Source: Alkalicoccus luteus
GTDB taxonomy: Bacteria; Bacillota; Bacilli; Bacillales; Salisediminibacteriaceae
Direction: 5' to 3' (one strand)
DNA: 64,000 nucleotides
Assembly (NCBI GenBank): GCA_052061695.1
Contig: JBPZEY010000011.1
Shown: in pieces, positions 16,604 to 24,875 of the stretch
Layout of the letters: each line of letters begins with the position of its first letter
Numbering within the stretch: position 1 is the stretch's first letter
Notes under the pieces: model-generated
Database searches by the model: none
What the model was told of the DNA's origin: nothing
The model's input: only the letters and a program-made list of their open reading frames with translations
Translations under genes and position numbers: made by a program

Positions 16604-18126
16604 ATGAAACATGCAAGAATAGACTGGCCGGTTATGGTTATAAGCGGCGGACTGCTGATCGCGTTTGTGATTGCTTCGCTGATCAATGCAGAAGCAGTAG
16701 GGGGCTTCGTTGACTGGTCCTTTACCTTTGCAACAACTTACTTCGGAGCATTTTGGCAAGTGCTTATGCTCGCTACGTTTCTTATCGCCATTATTATTGC
16801 CTTTTCCCGTTTTGGAAGAATTAAGCTCGGTGCGATGGATAAACCTGAATTTAGTACGTTTAAATGGATATCCATTATTATGTGTACGCTGCTGGCAGGA
16901 GGCGGTGTCTTCTGGGCTGCGGCCGAACCGATGTATCACTTTCTTGAAACACCGCCAATGTACGACGCAGAGCCAGGCACGGCGGGCGCTGTCATTCCAG
17001 CTATGGCGCAGTCATTTCTTGACTGGGCTTTCTCGCCTGGGCTGTCCTAGGTACACTTGCTGCTATCATTCTCATGCACGCCCACTATGATAAAGGCATG
17101 CCGCTGAAGCCGAGAACACTGCTTTATCCCGTTTTCGGTTCTAAAGTCATTCACAAAAATGCGGTCGGTACACTTGCTGATTCATTTTCTATCATTGCTG
17201 TTGCAGCGGGAACGATTGGACCTATCGGTTTTCTCGGCTTACAGGCCGCGTACGGCTTTGAATCCGTATTTGGACTGCCCAATACATTCCTTACCCAAGT
17301 CCTGATCGTATTTGGTCTCGTTTCTGTAGCCGCAGTTTCAGCTGTTACCGGCGTTCACCGGGGAATTCAGTTTCTCAGCAGATGGAACGTCATCTTAACA
17401 ATGTTTTTGATTGGAGCTGTGCTGATTCTTGGTCCAGGCGGCTTTATTATCGATACATTTATCGGTACAACCGGGGTATATGTACGTGACTTTTTTGAAC
17501 TGAGTCTCTATCGCCAGGATACAGCATGGCTGTCGTTTTGGACGCTGTTCTTCTGGGGATGGTTTATCGGTTATGCTCCAATGATGGCTATATTTATCAG
17601 CCGTATTTCCAGAGGAAGAACCATCCGTGAGCTGGTTACCGCTGTAGCCATTATCGCTCCAATAGTAACGAATTTCTGGTTTTCTGTTGTAGGTGGTTCC
17701 GGTATTTTCTACGAACTGCAGCAGGCAGGTGCTGTTTCCGGTGCCTTAGATGAAGGCGGTATGCCGGCGGCGATGATCGCTATTGTAGAACAAATGCCGT
17801 TTGGAACCGTGCTTGCGATTCTGTTTTTAATCGTTACCGTTGTTTTTGTTGCTACAACGAGTGACTCCATGAGCTATTCGATTTCCATGGCAGTTACAGG
17901 TGGAACAACGCCATCTGCCGGACTTCGTGTATTTTGGGCCGTTTTGATGGGAGCCGTCGCATCTGTTCTGCTCTATTTAGGTGAAGGAAGCGTCGATGCC
18001 CTGCAGTCCTTTATCGTCTTCACTGCAGTCCCGGTTTCTCTGCTGCTTCTGCCGACGCTCTGGACGGCACCGAAAACAGTGCGCAAAATGTACAAAGAGC
18101 AGTTTGACTCGCAGCATCGCCCGTAG
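16604..18126 (+). pseudogene. BCCT family glycine betaine transporter (OpuD-like), frameshifted
   Basis: Sodium-coupled betaine/choline/carnitine carrier. The first frame (16604-17050) covers the N-terminal helices to AQSFLDWAFSPGLS and a stop. The second frame (in phase before and through 17074, to 18126) continues with the rest, including LADSFSIIAVAAGTIGPIG and the BCCT core FWTLFFWGWFIGYAPM. Restoring one G in the GGG run at 17025-17027 gives SFLDWGFLAWAVLGTLAA and joins the frames into about 507 residues, normal for OpuD. Everything else looks intact, so this is either a recent frameshift or a sequencing error. RBS AAGGAG lies ahead of the ATG. Confidence 0.85.
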
Positions 18127-18152
18127 TGTTAAACATGAAAAATGGACTGATT

Positions 18153-18190
18153 AAGAAGCCTGGATTTTTTTCCTGGCTTCTTTTCTTTTT
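18153..18190 (+). terminator. Terminator of the BCCT gene
   Basis: GAAGCC-T-GGA, T-rich loop, TCC-T-GGCTTC, then TTTTCTTTTT; 27 bp past the stop. Confidence 0.82.
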
Positions 18191-18330
18191 AAGCTTTTTA
18201 AAAGCACAGCGGTTAAAACGTTAAACAGATTATGCAGCTTACGCCTCGTTTCCAGGTATACGAATCTATCCATACCCATCGTCAGCTGGTTCACGCTATT
18301 AAGGAAATCATAATTTGCGTAAAATCAGAT

Positions 18331-18365
18331 AAAAACCGAGCGCGGGTGTATGCAGCTCGGTTTTT
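18331..18365. terminator. Terminator of the MBL-fold gene (symmetrical)
   Basis: AAAAACCGAGC and GCTCGGTTTTT arms around a 13-base loop. It is A/T-flanked on both sides, and most useful to the minus-strand gene that ends at 18394. Confidence 0.82.
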
Positions 18366-18393
18366 ATGCGGAAGCAAAGCCCTCCGTATTCAT

Positions 18394-19362
18394 CTAAAGC
18401 TGAAGCGATTCGTACACCGCCTTGTTTCCATCGATCCAGACGCTCACCCTGCCTTGTTGCTCAAGCAAATCGAGATGACCTAGTGTCTCGGAAAACGTGA
18501 GGTCCGGTTGTTTCTTAAACATGGTACCATAGACTGTTTTCGTCAACTCTGCCACTGTCATCGGCTGTTCTAATTTTGATAAAAACATATCCGCTTTCTG
18601 AAGCTGAGCCGTCAGCCTTTTTTCGATCAAAGTTCTCGGGTTAGTAATCATATCCCCGTGCCCGGAAAAAATAAGCGCTGTTCCTGCACACTTTTTTAAT
18701 GACTGCCGATAATCCAGCAGTGTTTTCGGGCGTTCGGCTCCAGCTGAAGCGGGTGCTTCAATGATGGCGTTGGAGGAAATGTGTTTGATCACATGATCAC
18801 CTGCAACCAGCAGCCCGTCTTCTTCACGCAGCAGACTGATATGTGTGCTGGCATGACCGGGCGTTTCGATAATTGTCCATCCTGGCAGCATTGGCGTCTG
18901 AACGGTCTCTTCCAGTTCATCTGTCATCTCTGCAGGTTGTACAAACTCCCTGTAGCGCTCCTGTTGGCGGACGATCTGCTCAATCACTTCCTCATCCATT
19001 CCATGTCTTTTAAAGAATGGACGAAAAAATGCTTCGATATGCTCGTAAAGTCCTTCATTCTTTTCAAGCCAAGGTTTTAAGAGCGGATGCCCTGCCGTTT
19101 TCGTTTTGCCCGTAAACATTCCGGCAAGACCGATATGATCGGGATGATGGTGTGTCAAAATCAGGAGATCGATATCCTCTGTTTCAAGTCCTCTCCCCCT
19201 GAGACCTTGTAACAGCGCCTGCTTCGCCTCCGGAGTATCCGGTCCTGTATCAATTAGAATATTTACGTCTCCGCTTATCAAGTACACATTCACATCTCCG
19301 ACAAGGAACGGCGTCGGAATGATAATTCGTTCCACCTGACTCGTTCTAGAAGCAGTCCGCAT
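18394..19362 (-). CDS. MBL-fold metallo-hydrolase
   Basis: Metallo-beta-lactamase-fold hydrolase, 322 residues. The zinc motif THHHPDHIG has H71, H73, D75 and H76. Further metal ligands lie in TPGHASTHIS, AGDHV and the late FSGHGD. A C-terminal helical part (about 230-322) resembles the winged-helix extension of the RNase Z-like/LACTB2 group. The ATG at 19362 is nine bases after AGGAGG; upstream in-frame ATGs are too close to or ahead of that site. The substrate is unknown. Confidence 0.85.
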   Translation of the reverse strand: MRTASRTSQVERIIIPTPFLVGDVNVYLISGDVNILIDTGPDTPEAKQALLQGLRGRGLETEDIDLLILTHHHPDHIGLAGMFTGKTKTAGHPLLKPWLEKNEGLYEHIEAFFRPFFKRHGMDEEVIEQIVRQQERYREFVQPAEMTDELEETVQTPMLPGWTIIETPGHASTHISLLREEDGLLVAGDHVIKHISSNAIIEAPASAGAERPKTLLDYRQSLKKCAGTALIFSGHGDMITNPRTLIEKRLTAQLQKADMFLSKLEQPMTVAELTKTVYGTMFKKQPDLTFSETLGHLDLLEQQGRVSVWIDGNKAVYESLQL

Positions 19363-19475
19363 CCGTTTCATCCTCCTTTTATTAACGTTCAATATATTGT
19401 AACAAACCTGTTATCTAAATTATCTGAATTTAGTGTATACTTATTCTTGAAGCCACATAAAAAGGATGGGATGAC

Positions 19476-19616
19476 ATGCGACGTATTAATCGAACCAGCT
19501 TTGAAGAGCTTGTCGAACAAAATAAACGTGACATTATGAATGACCAGCAGGCCGTTTCTGAGATCGAAGAAAAGCTTGACTCAAAATACGAAAAGCAGCT
19601 GAAAGCAGATTCTTGA
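19476..19616 (+). CDS. FbpB family small basic protein
   Basis: A 46-residue protein, MRRINRTSFEELVEQNKRD then DQQAVSEIEEKLDSKYEKQ. It matches the pattern of FbpB-type Fur-regulated small proteins of Bacillus (basic N-terminus, FEELV-x-NK, short acidic C-terminal helix). FbpB in B. subtilis works with the sRNA FsrA in the iron-sparing response. AAGGATGGG precedes the ATG. The upstream TTATCTAAATTATCTGAA is AT-rich and could include a Fur site, but the match to the Fur box is not clear. The stop codon lies within a terminator hairpin. Confidence 0.72.
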   Translation: MRRINRTSFEELVEQNKRDIMNDQQAVSEIEEKLDSKYEKQLKADS

Positions 19617-19626
19617 ATCTGCTTTC
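19601..19626. terminator. Terminator overlapping the fbpB-like stop codon
   Basis: Perfect palindrome GAAAGCAGATTC-tt-GAATCTGCTTTC. It also lies just past the stop of the convergent SCP2 gene, so it can serve both. Confidence 0.7.
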
Positions 19627-19649
19627 TCTGCATTTTATACGAAGCATGA

Positions 19650-19979
19650 TTACTGCTGATACTTTTTAAGCAGCGACTGAAACTTCAGTGCGTGTGAAAC
19701 ATCTCCTTTTACCTTCAGTTTCCCGCTCATATAAGCCATGGTTGCATTTAAATCGTCTTCTGCAAGCTTTTGAAAGTATTCCCGGCTCATTTCAAGCACC
19801 AGTTTTGGTTCCCAGGGTGTTCCTTCTGCATAGTCGGCGGCTCCCTGATCGATTTTCAGCTGATAGGTACTATCCTCATCCGTAATGTGAAATTCATACG
19901 TGTAGGTCAATGATTCGATATGCTGCGGGTCTGCTTCCATTTTTTCAGTGAATTGCTGCAATACTTGTGAAACGGTCAT
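19650..19979 (-). CDS. SCP2 sterol-binding domain protein
   Basis: A 109-residue single-domain protein of the SCP-2 lipid-carrier fold. The family pattern is visible in YQLKIDQGAADYAEG, then KLVLEMSREYFQKLAEDDLNATMAYMSGKLKVKGD and the terminal helix ALKFQSLLKKY. It is a probable cytoplasmic carrier of fatty acyl or other hydrophobic ligands; the ligand is unknown. There are two adjacent ATG codons; the second (19979) has better spacing from GGAGGG. It is convergent with the fbpB-like gene. Confidence 0.88.
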   Translation of the reverse strand: MTVSQVLQQFTEKMEADPQHIESLTYTYEFHITDEDSTYQLKIDQGAADYAEGTPWEPKLVLEMSREYFQKLAEDDLNATMAYMSGKLKVKGDVSHALKFQSLLKKYQQ

Positions 19980-20045
19980 CATAAGCCCTCCATTTGTGAA
20001 TGATTATTCATTCATTATAGCTTCTTTCCTCCAATTTGTATAGAA

Positions 20046-20399
20046 CTATACGAACAAATAAAATGCATACAGAAGCAGAAGCAGCAGAACGCCTCCGCTC
20101 AGCAGTCCGGCTGCGGCAACGGTCCCTGAAGCGGCTTGAAAACTTCCGGTATTAATCGTTTTACGATGCTTGAAATATAAATATGTACCTATTCCCAATA
20201 CTGCTGCGCCTGCTGTAAATGAGAGCAGGCTGATCCAGATTGCCCCTCTCCCTGCCTGTTGATCCGAAAGAAGCAGCTCTGCTCCAAACACAAGAAACCC
20301 AATTCCCTTCATTGCAAGTGCGGTTCGAACCCATGCAAGAAACGTTCGCTCGTTTGCCAGATGCTGTTGAATATAGGAAGAATCCGGAGTAGGTTTCAT
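20046..20399 (-). CDS. DUF202 (YidH family) membrane protein
   Basis: A 117-residue protein with three hydrophobic segments. The N-terminal motif QHLANERTFLAWVRTALAMKGIGF is the DUF202 signature (NERT-x-L-x-W-x-R). The function is unknown; the family is predicted in the cytoplasmic membrane. AGGAGG lies before GTG-ATG at 20402/20399, and ATG 20399 is preferred. It is divergent from the YczE-like gene, with only 78 bp between them. Confidence 0.87.
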   Translation of the reverse strand: MKPTPDSSYIQQHLANERTFLAWVRTALAMKGIGFLVFGAELLLSDQQAGRGAIWISLLSFTAGAAVLGIGTYLYFKHRKTINTGSFQAASGTVAAAGLLSGGVLLLLLLYAFYLFV

Positions 20400-20477
20400 C
20401 ACGCTGCCTCCTCTGTTGTTTTGCTCCCGATCATGCTAAACTAAACAAGTTATGCTACCAGACAGGAGTTTTTAACT

Positions 20478-21089
20478 ATGCGTACGTTTTTCATTATAGC
20501 AGGATTTTATGTAGCAGGCCTTGCGGCGCTTTCGTTCGGAATCAGCTTGATTATTACGGCCGGTCTTGGAGCCGGTCCCTGGGATGCCTTTTTTGTCGGT
20601 TTGTCTGAGTCGATCGGCCTTACAGTTGGGAGCTGGACGTTTATTGGCGGCTTCGTTTTGATTCTCATTAATGCAGCATTATTGCAGCAAAAGCCTGATT
20701 TTTCAGCACTTATTACGATGTTCTTAATTGGAAGCTTTATCGATTTCTGGATGCTTATTGTCCTAGCAGAAGCCGTTCCTGCTACGTTTATACAGCAGGC
20801 AGCCATTTTAACAGCTGGCATTTTATGCTGCGGCGCCGGCATTGCTTCTTACCTTCAGTCTTCCTTTGCCCGTAACCCGATTGACCACGCGATGATAGTG
20901 TTTCATACGCTGACTGGAAGAAGCTTGGCTTTCTCCAAAACAGCGCTTGAGCTGATGATTCTGGTTGCCGCTTTTTTCATCGGGGGTCCGATCGGGATCG
21001 GGACGTTGATCATTGCGTTTTTAATCGGTCCGCTGATTCAGGTTTTTCATCGACCTGTCACAGCCTTTCGTACAAGACTCACCGCATGA
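20478..21089 (+). CDS. YczE/YyaS/YitT family membrane protein
   Basis: A 203-residue integral membrane protein with about five to six helices. Characteristic pieces are ALSFGISLIITAGLGAGPWDAF, GSWTFIGGFVLILIN and PIGIGTLIIAFLIGPLIQVF, as in YczE. In B. subtilis YczE affects production of some secondary metabolites by an unknown mechanism; the biochemical function is not established. ACAGGAG lies before the ATG at 20478. A strong terminator follows. Confidence 0.85.
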   Translation: MRTFFIIAGFYVAGLAALSFGISLIITAGLGAGPWDAFFVGLSESIGLTVGSWTFIGGFVLILINAALLQQKPDFSALITMFLIGSFIDFWMLIVLAEAVPATFIQQAAILTAGILCCGAGIASYLQSSFARNPIDHAMIVFHTLTGRSLAFSKTALELMILVAAFFIGGPIGIGTLIIAFLIGPLIQVFHRPVTAFRTRLTA

Positions 21090-21100
21090 TAATGGAAACG

Positions 21101-21137
21101 AAACCGGCAGCATGTCCTCATGCATGCCGGTTTTTTT
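21101..21137 (+). terminator. Terminator of the YczE-like gene
   Basis: Stem AAACCGGCA / TGCCGGTTT with an inner CATG/CATG pairing, followed by T7. Confidence 0.9.
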
Positions 21138-21221
21138 GCTTTCACGCACTGAATTATTCCCTCTCTCCTACATTTTTCGTTCTTTTTACGACGATTTTTC
21201 TGTCTTTTTTGGCTCAGGGGG

Positions 21222-21249
21222 TTTACAAACGAAAATATATAAGTATCAT
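21222..21249 (+). promoter_or_regulatory. Candidate sigma-A promoter of gbsR
   Basis: TTTACA (21222-21227), 16 bp spacer, TATCAT (21244-21249). It lies about 140 bp ahead of the gbsR start in an AT-rich stretch. Plausible but unproven. Confidence 0.5.
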
Positions 21250-21256
21250 TAAGAAC

Positions 21257-21274
21257 GTTAATTATTTTTTTAAC
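21257..21274. promoter_or_regulatory. Candidate operator palindrome upstream of gbsR
   Basis: GTTAA, 8-base T-rich centre, TTAAC, immediately downstream of the candidate -10 box. The position suits autorepression by GbsR, but the site has no known consensus match here. Confidence 0.3.
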
Positions 21275-21389
21275 AAACTGAACAGACCGTGCTGTGTTCT
21301 CTTATCTGATCTTCCACTTCATTCCGGCAGCAGGAGATGACACGGCCGATAGTTTGCGAAAAAAGCATGAATGAAGGAGGTCCTCTCCA

Positions 21390-21959
21390 ATGGCAGACTT
21401 TCACGAAGAGAAAGCCCGTGAGACGATTGATCATGCGAAAGAGCTGGTCATTGACTCCCTCGCGGAAACGATGGATCTTTACGGAGTAACCAGAAGCGCC
21501 GGAACCTTGTATGGGACAATGTATTTTGAAGGCGATATGACGCTGGATCAGATGAGAGATGAGCTTGGAATGAGCAAGCCGAGCATGAGCACCGGGGTCC
21601 GCAAGCTGCAGGACTTTAACGTCGTCAAAAAAACATTTAAAAAAGGCGAGCGTAAGCATACGTATGTAGCAGAACGGGATTTTTTCAAGTTTTTCTCCAA
21701 TTTTTTCAGTAAGAAATGGGACCGCGAAGCCGCATTGAACCTGGAATCAATCCGGCATGCACAAAAAGAGCTCCTGGAGCTTTCCTCACAGGAAAATCTT
21801 CCGGAAAGCGTAAAGGAAGAAGCGAAATCAGTGTATACTATATTAGAAGAGTCCAAGCCTTATTATTACTGGCTTCAGCGGCTTTCTGCCTCTGTAAAAT
21901 CCGGAGAAATTTTCGACTTGATTCCTTTTTATCCTGAAGATCAGGATACAAACGAATAA
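21390..21959 (+). CDS. gbsR: GbsR/MarR family regulator
   Basis: GbsR-type winged-helix repressor, 189 residues. In B. subtilis GbsR senses choline and controls glycine betaine synthesis and choline uptake. The DNA-binding part is seen in MTLDQMRDELGMSKPSMSTGVRKLQDFNVVKK (about 50-81). The family N-terminus AKELVIDSLAETMDLYGVTRSAG and C-terminal KPYYYWLQRLSASVKSGEIFDLIP are well kept. GAAGGAGG lies before the ATG. It is followed after 44 bp by the betaine-binding lipoprotein gene, so it most likely regulates that gene. No choline dehydrogenase genes are in the window. Confidence 0.9.
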   Translation: MADFHEEKARETIDHAKELVIDSLAETMDLYGVTRSAGTLYGTMYFEGDMTLDQMRDELGMSKPSMSTGVRKLQDFNVVKKTFKKGERKHTYVAERDFFKFFSNFFSKKWDREAALNLESIRHAQKELLELSSQENLPESVKEEAKSVYTILEESKPYYYWLQRLSASVKSGEIFDLIPFYPEDQDTNE

Positions 21960-22003
21960 ACGGTACCCCGGTGGTATCAAAATTTAGCAGGAGGTTGTCA
22001 AGC

Positions 22004-22927
22004 ATGAAAAAGACGAACATGAACATCTGGAAGACATCAGCAGGAATAGGAGCGGCGGCACTGCTGCTGGCTGCCTGCGGAGAAGAAAACACAGGTGCAG
22101 ATGAAGATTACAGCCCGGAAGGCCAGGAAATTGAGCTGACGTATGTAGCATGGGAATCGGAGCTTGCCTCCACAAACGTGATTGCGAAGGTTCTGGAGGA
22201 AGCAGGGTACGATGTAACGCTCACTGTCGTTGAGCAGGCACCGATGTGGGTCAGCGTAGCGAATGGCGACGCAGATGGATTTGTCGGTGCATGGCTCCCG
22301 TCTGATATGGCTTCTGAGTATGAACAGTACGGGGACGACATGGTAGACCTTGGCGCGAACCTGGAAGGAAGCCGCACCGGTCTTGCAGTTCCTGACTACA
22401 TGGACATCACGAGCATTGATGAACTGTCTTCTGATGTCGTTGATGAAATCATCGGTATCGACGCTGGTGCGGGCATCATGATGTCCACTGAAGAAGTGGT
22501 CGACGTGTATGATCTTGATATTGATGCTTCTCCAAGTTCTGATGCTGCGATGACCGCTGCTCTGGATGCTGCTATTGACAATGAAGACCCGATCGTCGTA
22601 ACAGCATGGCAGCCTCACTGGAAGTTTAACTCTTACGATATCCGCTTCCTGGAAGATCCGGAAGGTGTTTACGAGGAAGAGGAAGAAATTCGCACGATGG
22701 TCCGTGAAGGTCTTGAAGAGGATCATCCAGTTGCGTTTGACATCCTCGACAACTTTTATTGGGATGCTGACGACATGAACGAAGTCATGCTTGACGTAGC
22801 TGAAAACGACATGGAAATCGAAGACGCTGCTCAGCAGTGGATCGACAACAACCGTGAAACCGTTGACGAGTGGCTTGACGTTGAAGGTGCAGAAACAGAT
22901 AACGAGGGTACGGATAACGAAGAATAA
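22004..22927 (+). CDS. OpuAC-like glycine betaine ABC transporter substrate-binding lipoprotein
   Basis: A 307-residue exported solute-binding protein. A lipoprotein signal peptide ends at the lipobox LLLAACGEEN. The mature part has the OpuAC/ProX pattern: ELTYVAWESELASTNVIAKVL, QAPMWVSVANGDADGFVGAWLPS and VVTAWQPHWKFNSYDIRFLEDP, with tryptophans suited to an aromatic cage for betaine. It is extremely acidic, with a DNEGTDNEE tail, as expected for a surface protein in a salty medium. The ATG at 22004 has AGGAGG. No permease or ATPase gene is adjacent, so partner subunits must be elsewhere. Confidence 0.9.
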   Translation: MKKTNMNIWKTSAGIGAAALLLAACGEENTGADEDYSPEGQEIELTYVAWESELASTNVIAKVLEEAGYDVTLTVVEQAPMWVSVANGDADGFVGAWLPSDMASEYEQYGDDMVDLGANLEGSRTGLAVPDYMDITSIDELSSDVVDEIIGIDAGAGIMMSTEEVVDVYDLDIDASPSSDAAMTAALDAAIDNEDPIVVTAWQPHWKFNSYDIRFLEDPEGVYEEEEEIRTMVREGLEEDHPVAFDILDNFYWDADDMNEVMLDVAENDMEIEDAAQQWIDNNRETVDEWLDVEGAETDNEGTDNEE

Positions 22928-22938
22928 ACGAAAGTAAG

Positions 22939-22970
22939 AAAGAGAGCGGTCCAGATACGGACCGCTCTTT
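22939..22970. terminator. Terminator, left copy flanking element B
   Basis: Hairpin AAAGAGAGCGGTCC-agata-GGACCGCTCT; the 30-bp core repeats exactly at 23602-23631. It lies 12 bp past the OpuAC stop. Confidence 0.9.
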
Positions 22971-22971
22971 C

Positions 22972-23601
22972 CAGAGTTGATAAAGTCTTTCGACTTACAT
23001 GTTGATTCGTTTGGTTTTATTTCCCTTCTGCTTACCTAGCCTGCCCTGGGCTGACCTTCCGCTATTTCTCAGGGTGACCCCCTGTATGAAGGGAAGAAAG
23101 GCACGAGAGGATGGCGCGGCTTCACTCGGACTCAGGCTTCTCACGTGAAGCCTTCAAGAGCCAGTCCGGCTCCGCTCGTGCGATCTGCCGCTCCAAAACA
23201 AAGCGCTAGAGATTCTTCAGACTGCTTGTTGCGCCCCGCCGGACACATCGGGAAACAGATCTGCTTATTGGAAAATAACGTTTCACGATAATCAGAAGCG
23301 ACTGCTTTTTTATGTTTATCATGATTTCTAGGAAGTCCGGACACTCCTATTCAATGTTGAAACGTCTCATCGGGAAGGTTTTATCCTGTATGGAAGCTGA
23401 TTAACCAGGTATATGAAACGTACTGCCAGCTGCCTACATCGAAGGAGCTCGACTCCGAGAGGATTAGAACGAGGCGAAGATCCAGCGCTTCCGACGGAAG
23501 AAGGAAGCGGTTAGCTGAGCCCGTTCCCTCCGGAAAGCGAGGGTCCGCAGATACAGGCAGATGCAATCTTATTCACCTAAAATGACTTTATCAGCACTCT
23601 G
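22972..23601 (-). mobile_element. Terminator-nested element, copy B (full length, reverse orientation)
   Basis: A 630-bp element between two copies of the same terminator. Its right end is at 22972 (CAGAGTTGATAAAGTC) and its left end at 23601 (ATGACTTTATCAGCACTCTG reads into the terminator). The left-half landmarks are present in reverse: CCCTCCGGAAAGCGAGGG and stem CGCTTCC/GGAAGCG at 23486-23509. The middle diverges from copies D-F but keeps the hairpin GGCTTC/GAAGCC (near 23130). No coding sequence is supported. Confidence 0.87.
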
Positions 23602-23637
23602 AAAGAGAGCGGTCCAGATACGGACCGCTCTCTTTCT
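23602..23637. terminator. Terminator, right copy flanking element B
   Basis: AAAGAGAGCGGTCC-agata-GGACCGCTCTCTTT, with T-rich flanks on both strands. It serves the minus-strand acyltransferase that ends at 23748, or is the original shared terminator. Confidence 0.88.
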
Positions 23638-23747
23638 TTACATAGGAGTACGTGCTGCGCTTTCTATTCCGTACTTGAAACTGCCGCTGCATTTAACTTG
23701 TGAACGAAGCTGGATCGCATTTAATTGTTGCTGCGTCCATGCGCCTG

Positions 23748-24485
23748 TTACAACACGCTTTCACTCTCAACCGCAGCCGGCAAATGTTCTTCTACCCGCT
23801 GTTGAACAAGAGCAGCAAGCTCAGCTGCATCTATTTTCTTGTCCTGATGAATCGTAATCGGCTCTCCATACGTAACGATGACTCGAGCAGGCTTCATTTT
23901 TCCTCCGTTCGCTTCCATTAACCGGTACGACCCATTGATTGTAACGGGAACAATCGGCACTCCGGATAACTGCGCCAGCTTTAGGCTTCCTTTCTTAAAC
24001 TGCCCCGGTTTTCCGCCCCGGTTTCGCGTACCCTCCGGAAATATAACCAGACTGCTTCCATTCTTCAACTTCTCAGAACCTTCCCGGATAGCAGCTACAG
24101 ACTGCCGCCGGTCCTTTCGATCAATAAACACACAGTCAAGCAGCTTCATCCAAGAACCGATGAGCGGTATTTTTTTAACCTCTACCTTTGAAATAAAGCC
24201 GATTTTTCTATTAGCAGTTGAAAGTAGTATCGGGATATCGAAGTTGCCCTGATGTCCAGCAACAAACAGTACAGGTCCATCAGGCAGCTGTTCGTTTCCG
24301 TGAACGACTATTTTCCCTCCGGCAAACTTGACAAGACTTGCAGCCCAGAGGTACGCACGCCTGTGAATATAAGCGTCAGCTTTTTCCCCGTCCTTTCGTT
24401 TCAGCATGTGAGCAATTCCAAGTCCGGGAATCACCAGAACCAAGTGAATAAAAAAGTAGATAAACCATAACCCTGTTCGAATCAT
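23748..24485 (-). CDS. 1-acyl-sn-glycerol-3-phosphate acyltransferase (PlsC-like)
   Basis: Membrane-bound acyltransferase of phospholipid synthesis that converts lysophosphatidate to phosphatidate. In the 245 residues, one N-terminal membrane helix precedes the catalytic H-x4-D motif (GHQGNFD, H78 to D83). Motif III, FPEGTRNRGG, is near residue 150 and motif IV, VPIVPVTINGS, near 185. Length and motifs are normal for PlsC. GGAAGCGG precedes the ATG. It is monocistronic, facing the OpuAC gene across element B. Confidence 0.92.
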   Translation of the reverse strand: MIRTGLWFIYFFIHLVLVIPGLGIAHMLKRKDGEKADAYIHRRAYLWAASLVKFAGGKIVVHGNEQLPDGPVLFVAGHQGNFDIPILLSTANRKIGFISKVEVKKIPLIGSWMKLLDCVFIDRKDRRQSVAAIREGSEKLKNGSSLVIFPEGTRNRGGKPGQFKKGSLKLAQLSGVPIVPVTINGSYRLMEANGGKMKPARVIVTYGEPITIHQDKKIDAAELAALVQQRVEEHLPAAVESESVL

Positions 24486-24602
24486 AACTGCATCCGCTTC
24501 CTTTCTAAAAATTCAATCAGCTGAAGCTGCTGCTTCAGGTGTAAAAAATCCGGTGTCAGGGAACATAATCGATGAATATGCCTTTTATAAAGGAGGTTGA
24601 TT

Positions 24603-24875
24603 ATGCCCCGCTATGATATTACCGTGACAGGCCGTGTGCAAGGTGTTGGATTTCGTTATTTTGCACAGCTCGAAGCCTTACAGCGGGAGCTCTCAGGTTG
24701 GGTCCGCAATGAGCCGGATGGATCTGTACGTATGGAAGCTCAAGGAGATGAAGAGAGCTTGCATGCGTTCATCCGTGCGCTTGGCCAGGCGAGATATCCG
24801 GCCGAGGTTGACCGGGTGATTCCGGTTGAGCTTGATGAAAAATCCGAACCTGCAAAGTTCCGCATCGTTCATTGA
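24603..24875 (+). CDS. acyP: Acylphosphatase
   Basis: Small enzyme that hydrolyses acyl phosphates such as acetyl phosphate. The 90 residues carry the family signature GRVQGVGFRYF with catalytic Arg18, and GWVRNEPDGSV with catalytic Asn36. The ATG at 24603 lies six bases after AGGAGG; an in-frame TTG two codons upstream overlaps that site. Its 3' end overlaps the convergent LLM oxidoreductase gene by 7 bp. Confidence 0.94.
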   Translation: MPRYDITVTGRVQGVGFRYFAQLEALQRELSGWVRNEPDGSVRMEAQGDEESLHAFIRALGQARYPAEVDRVIPVELDEKSEPAKFRIVH

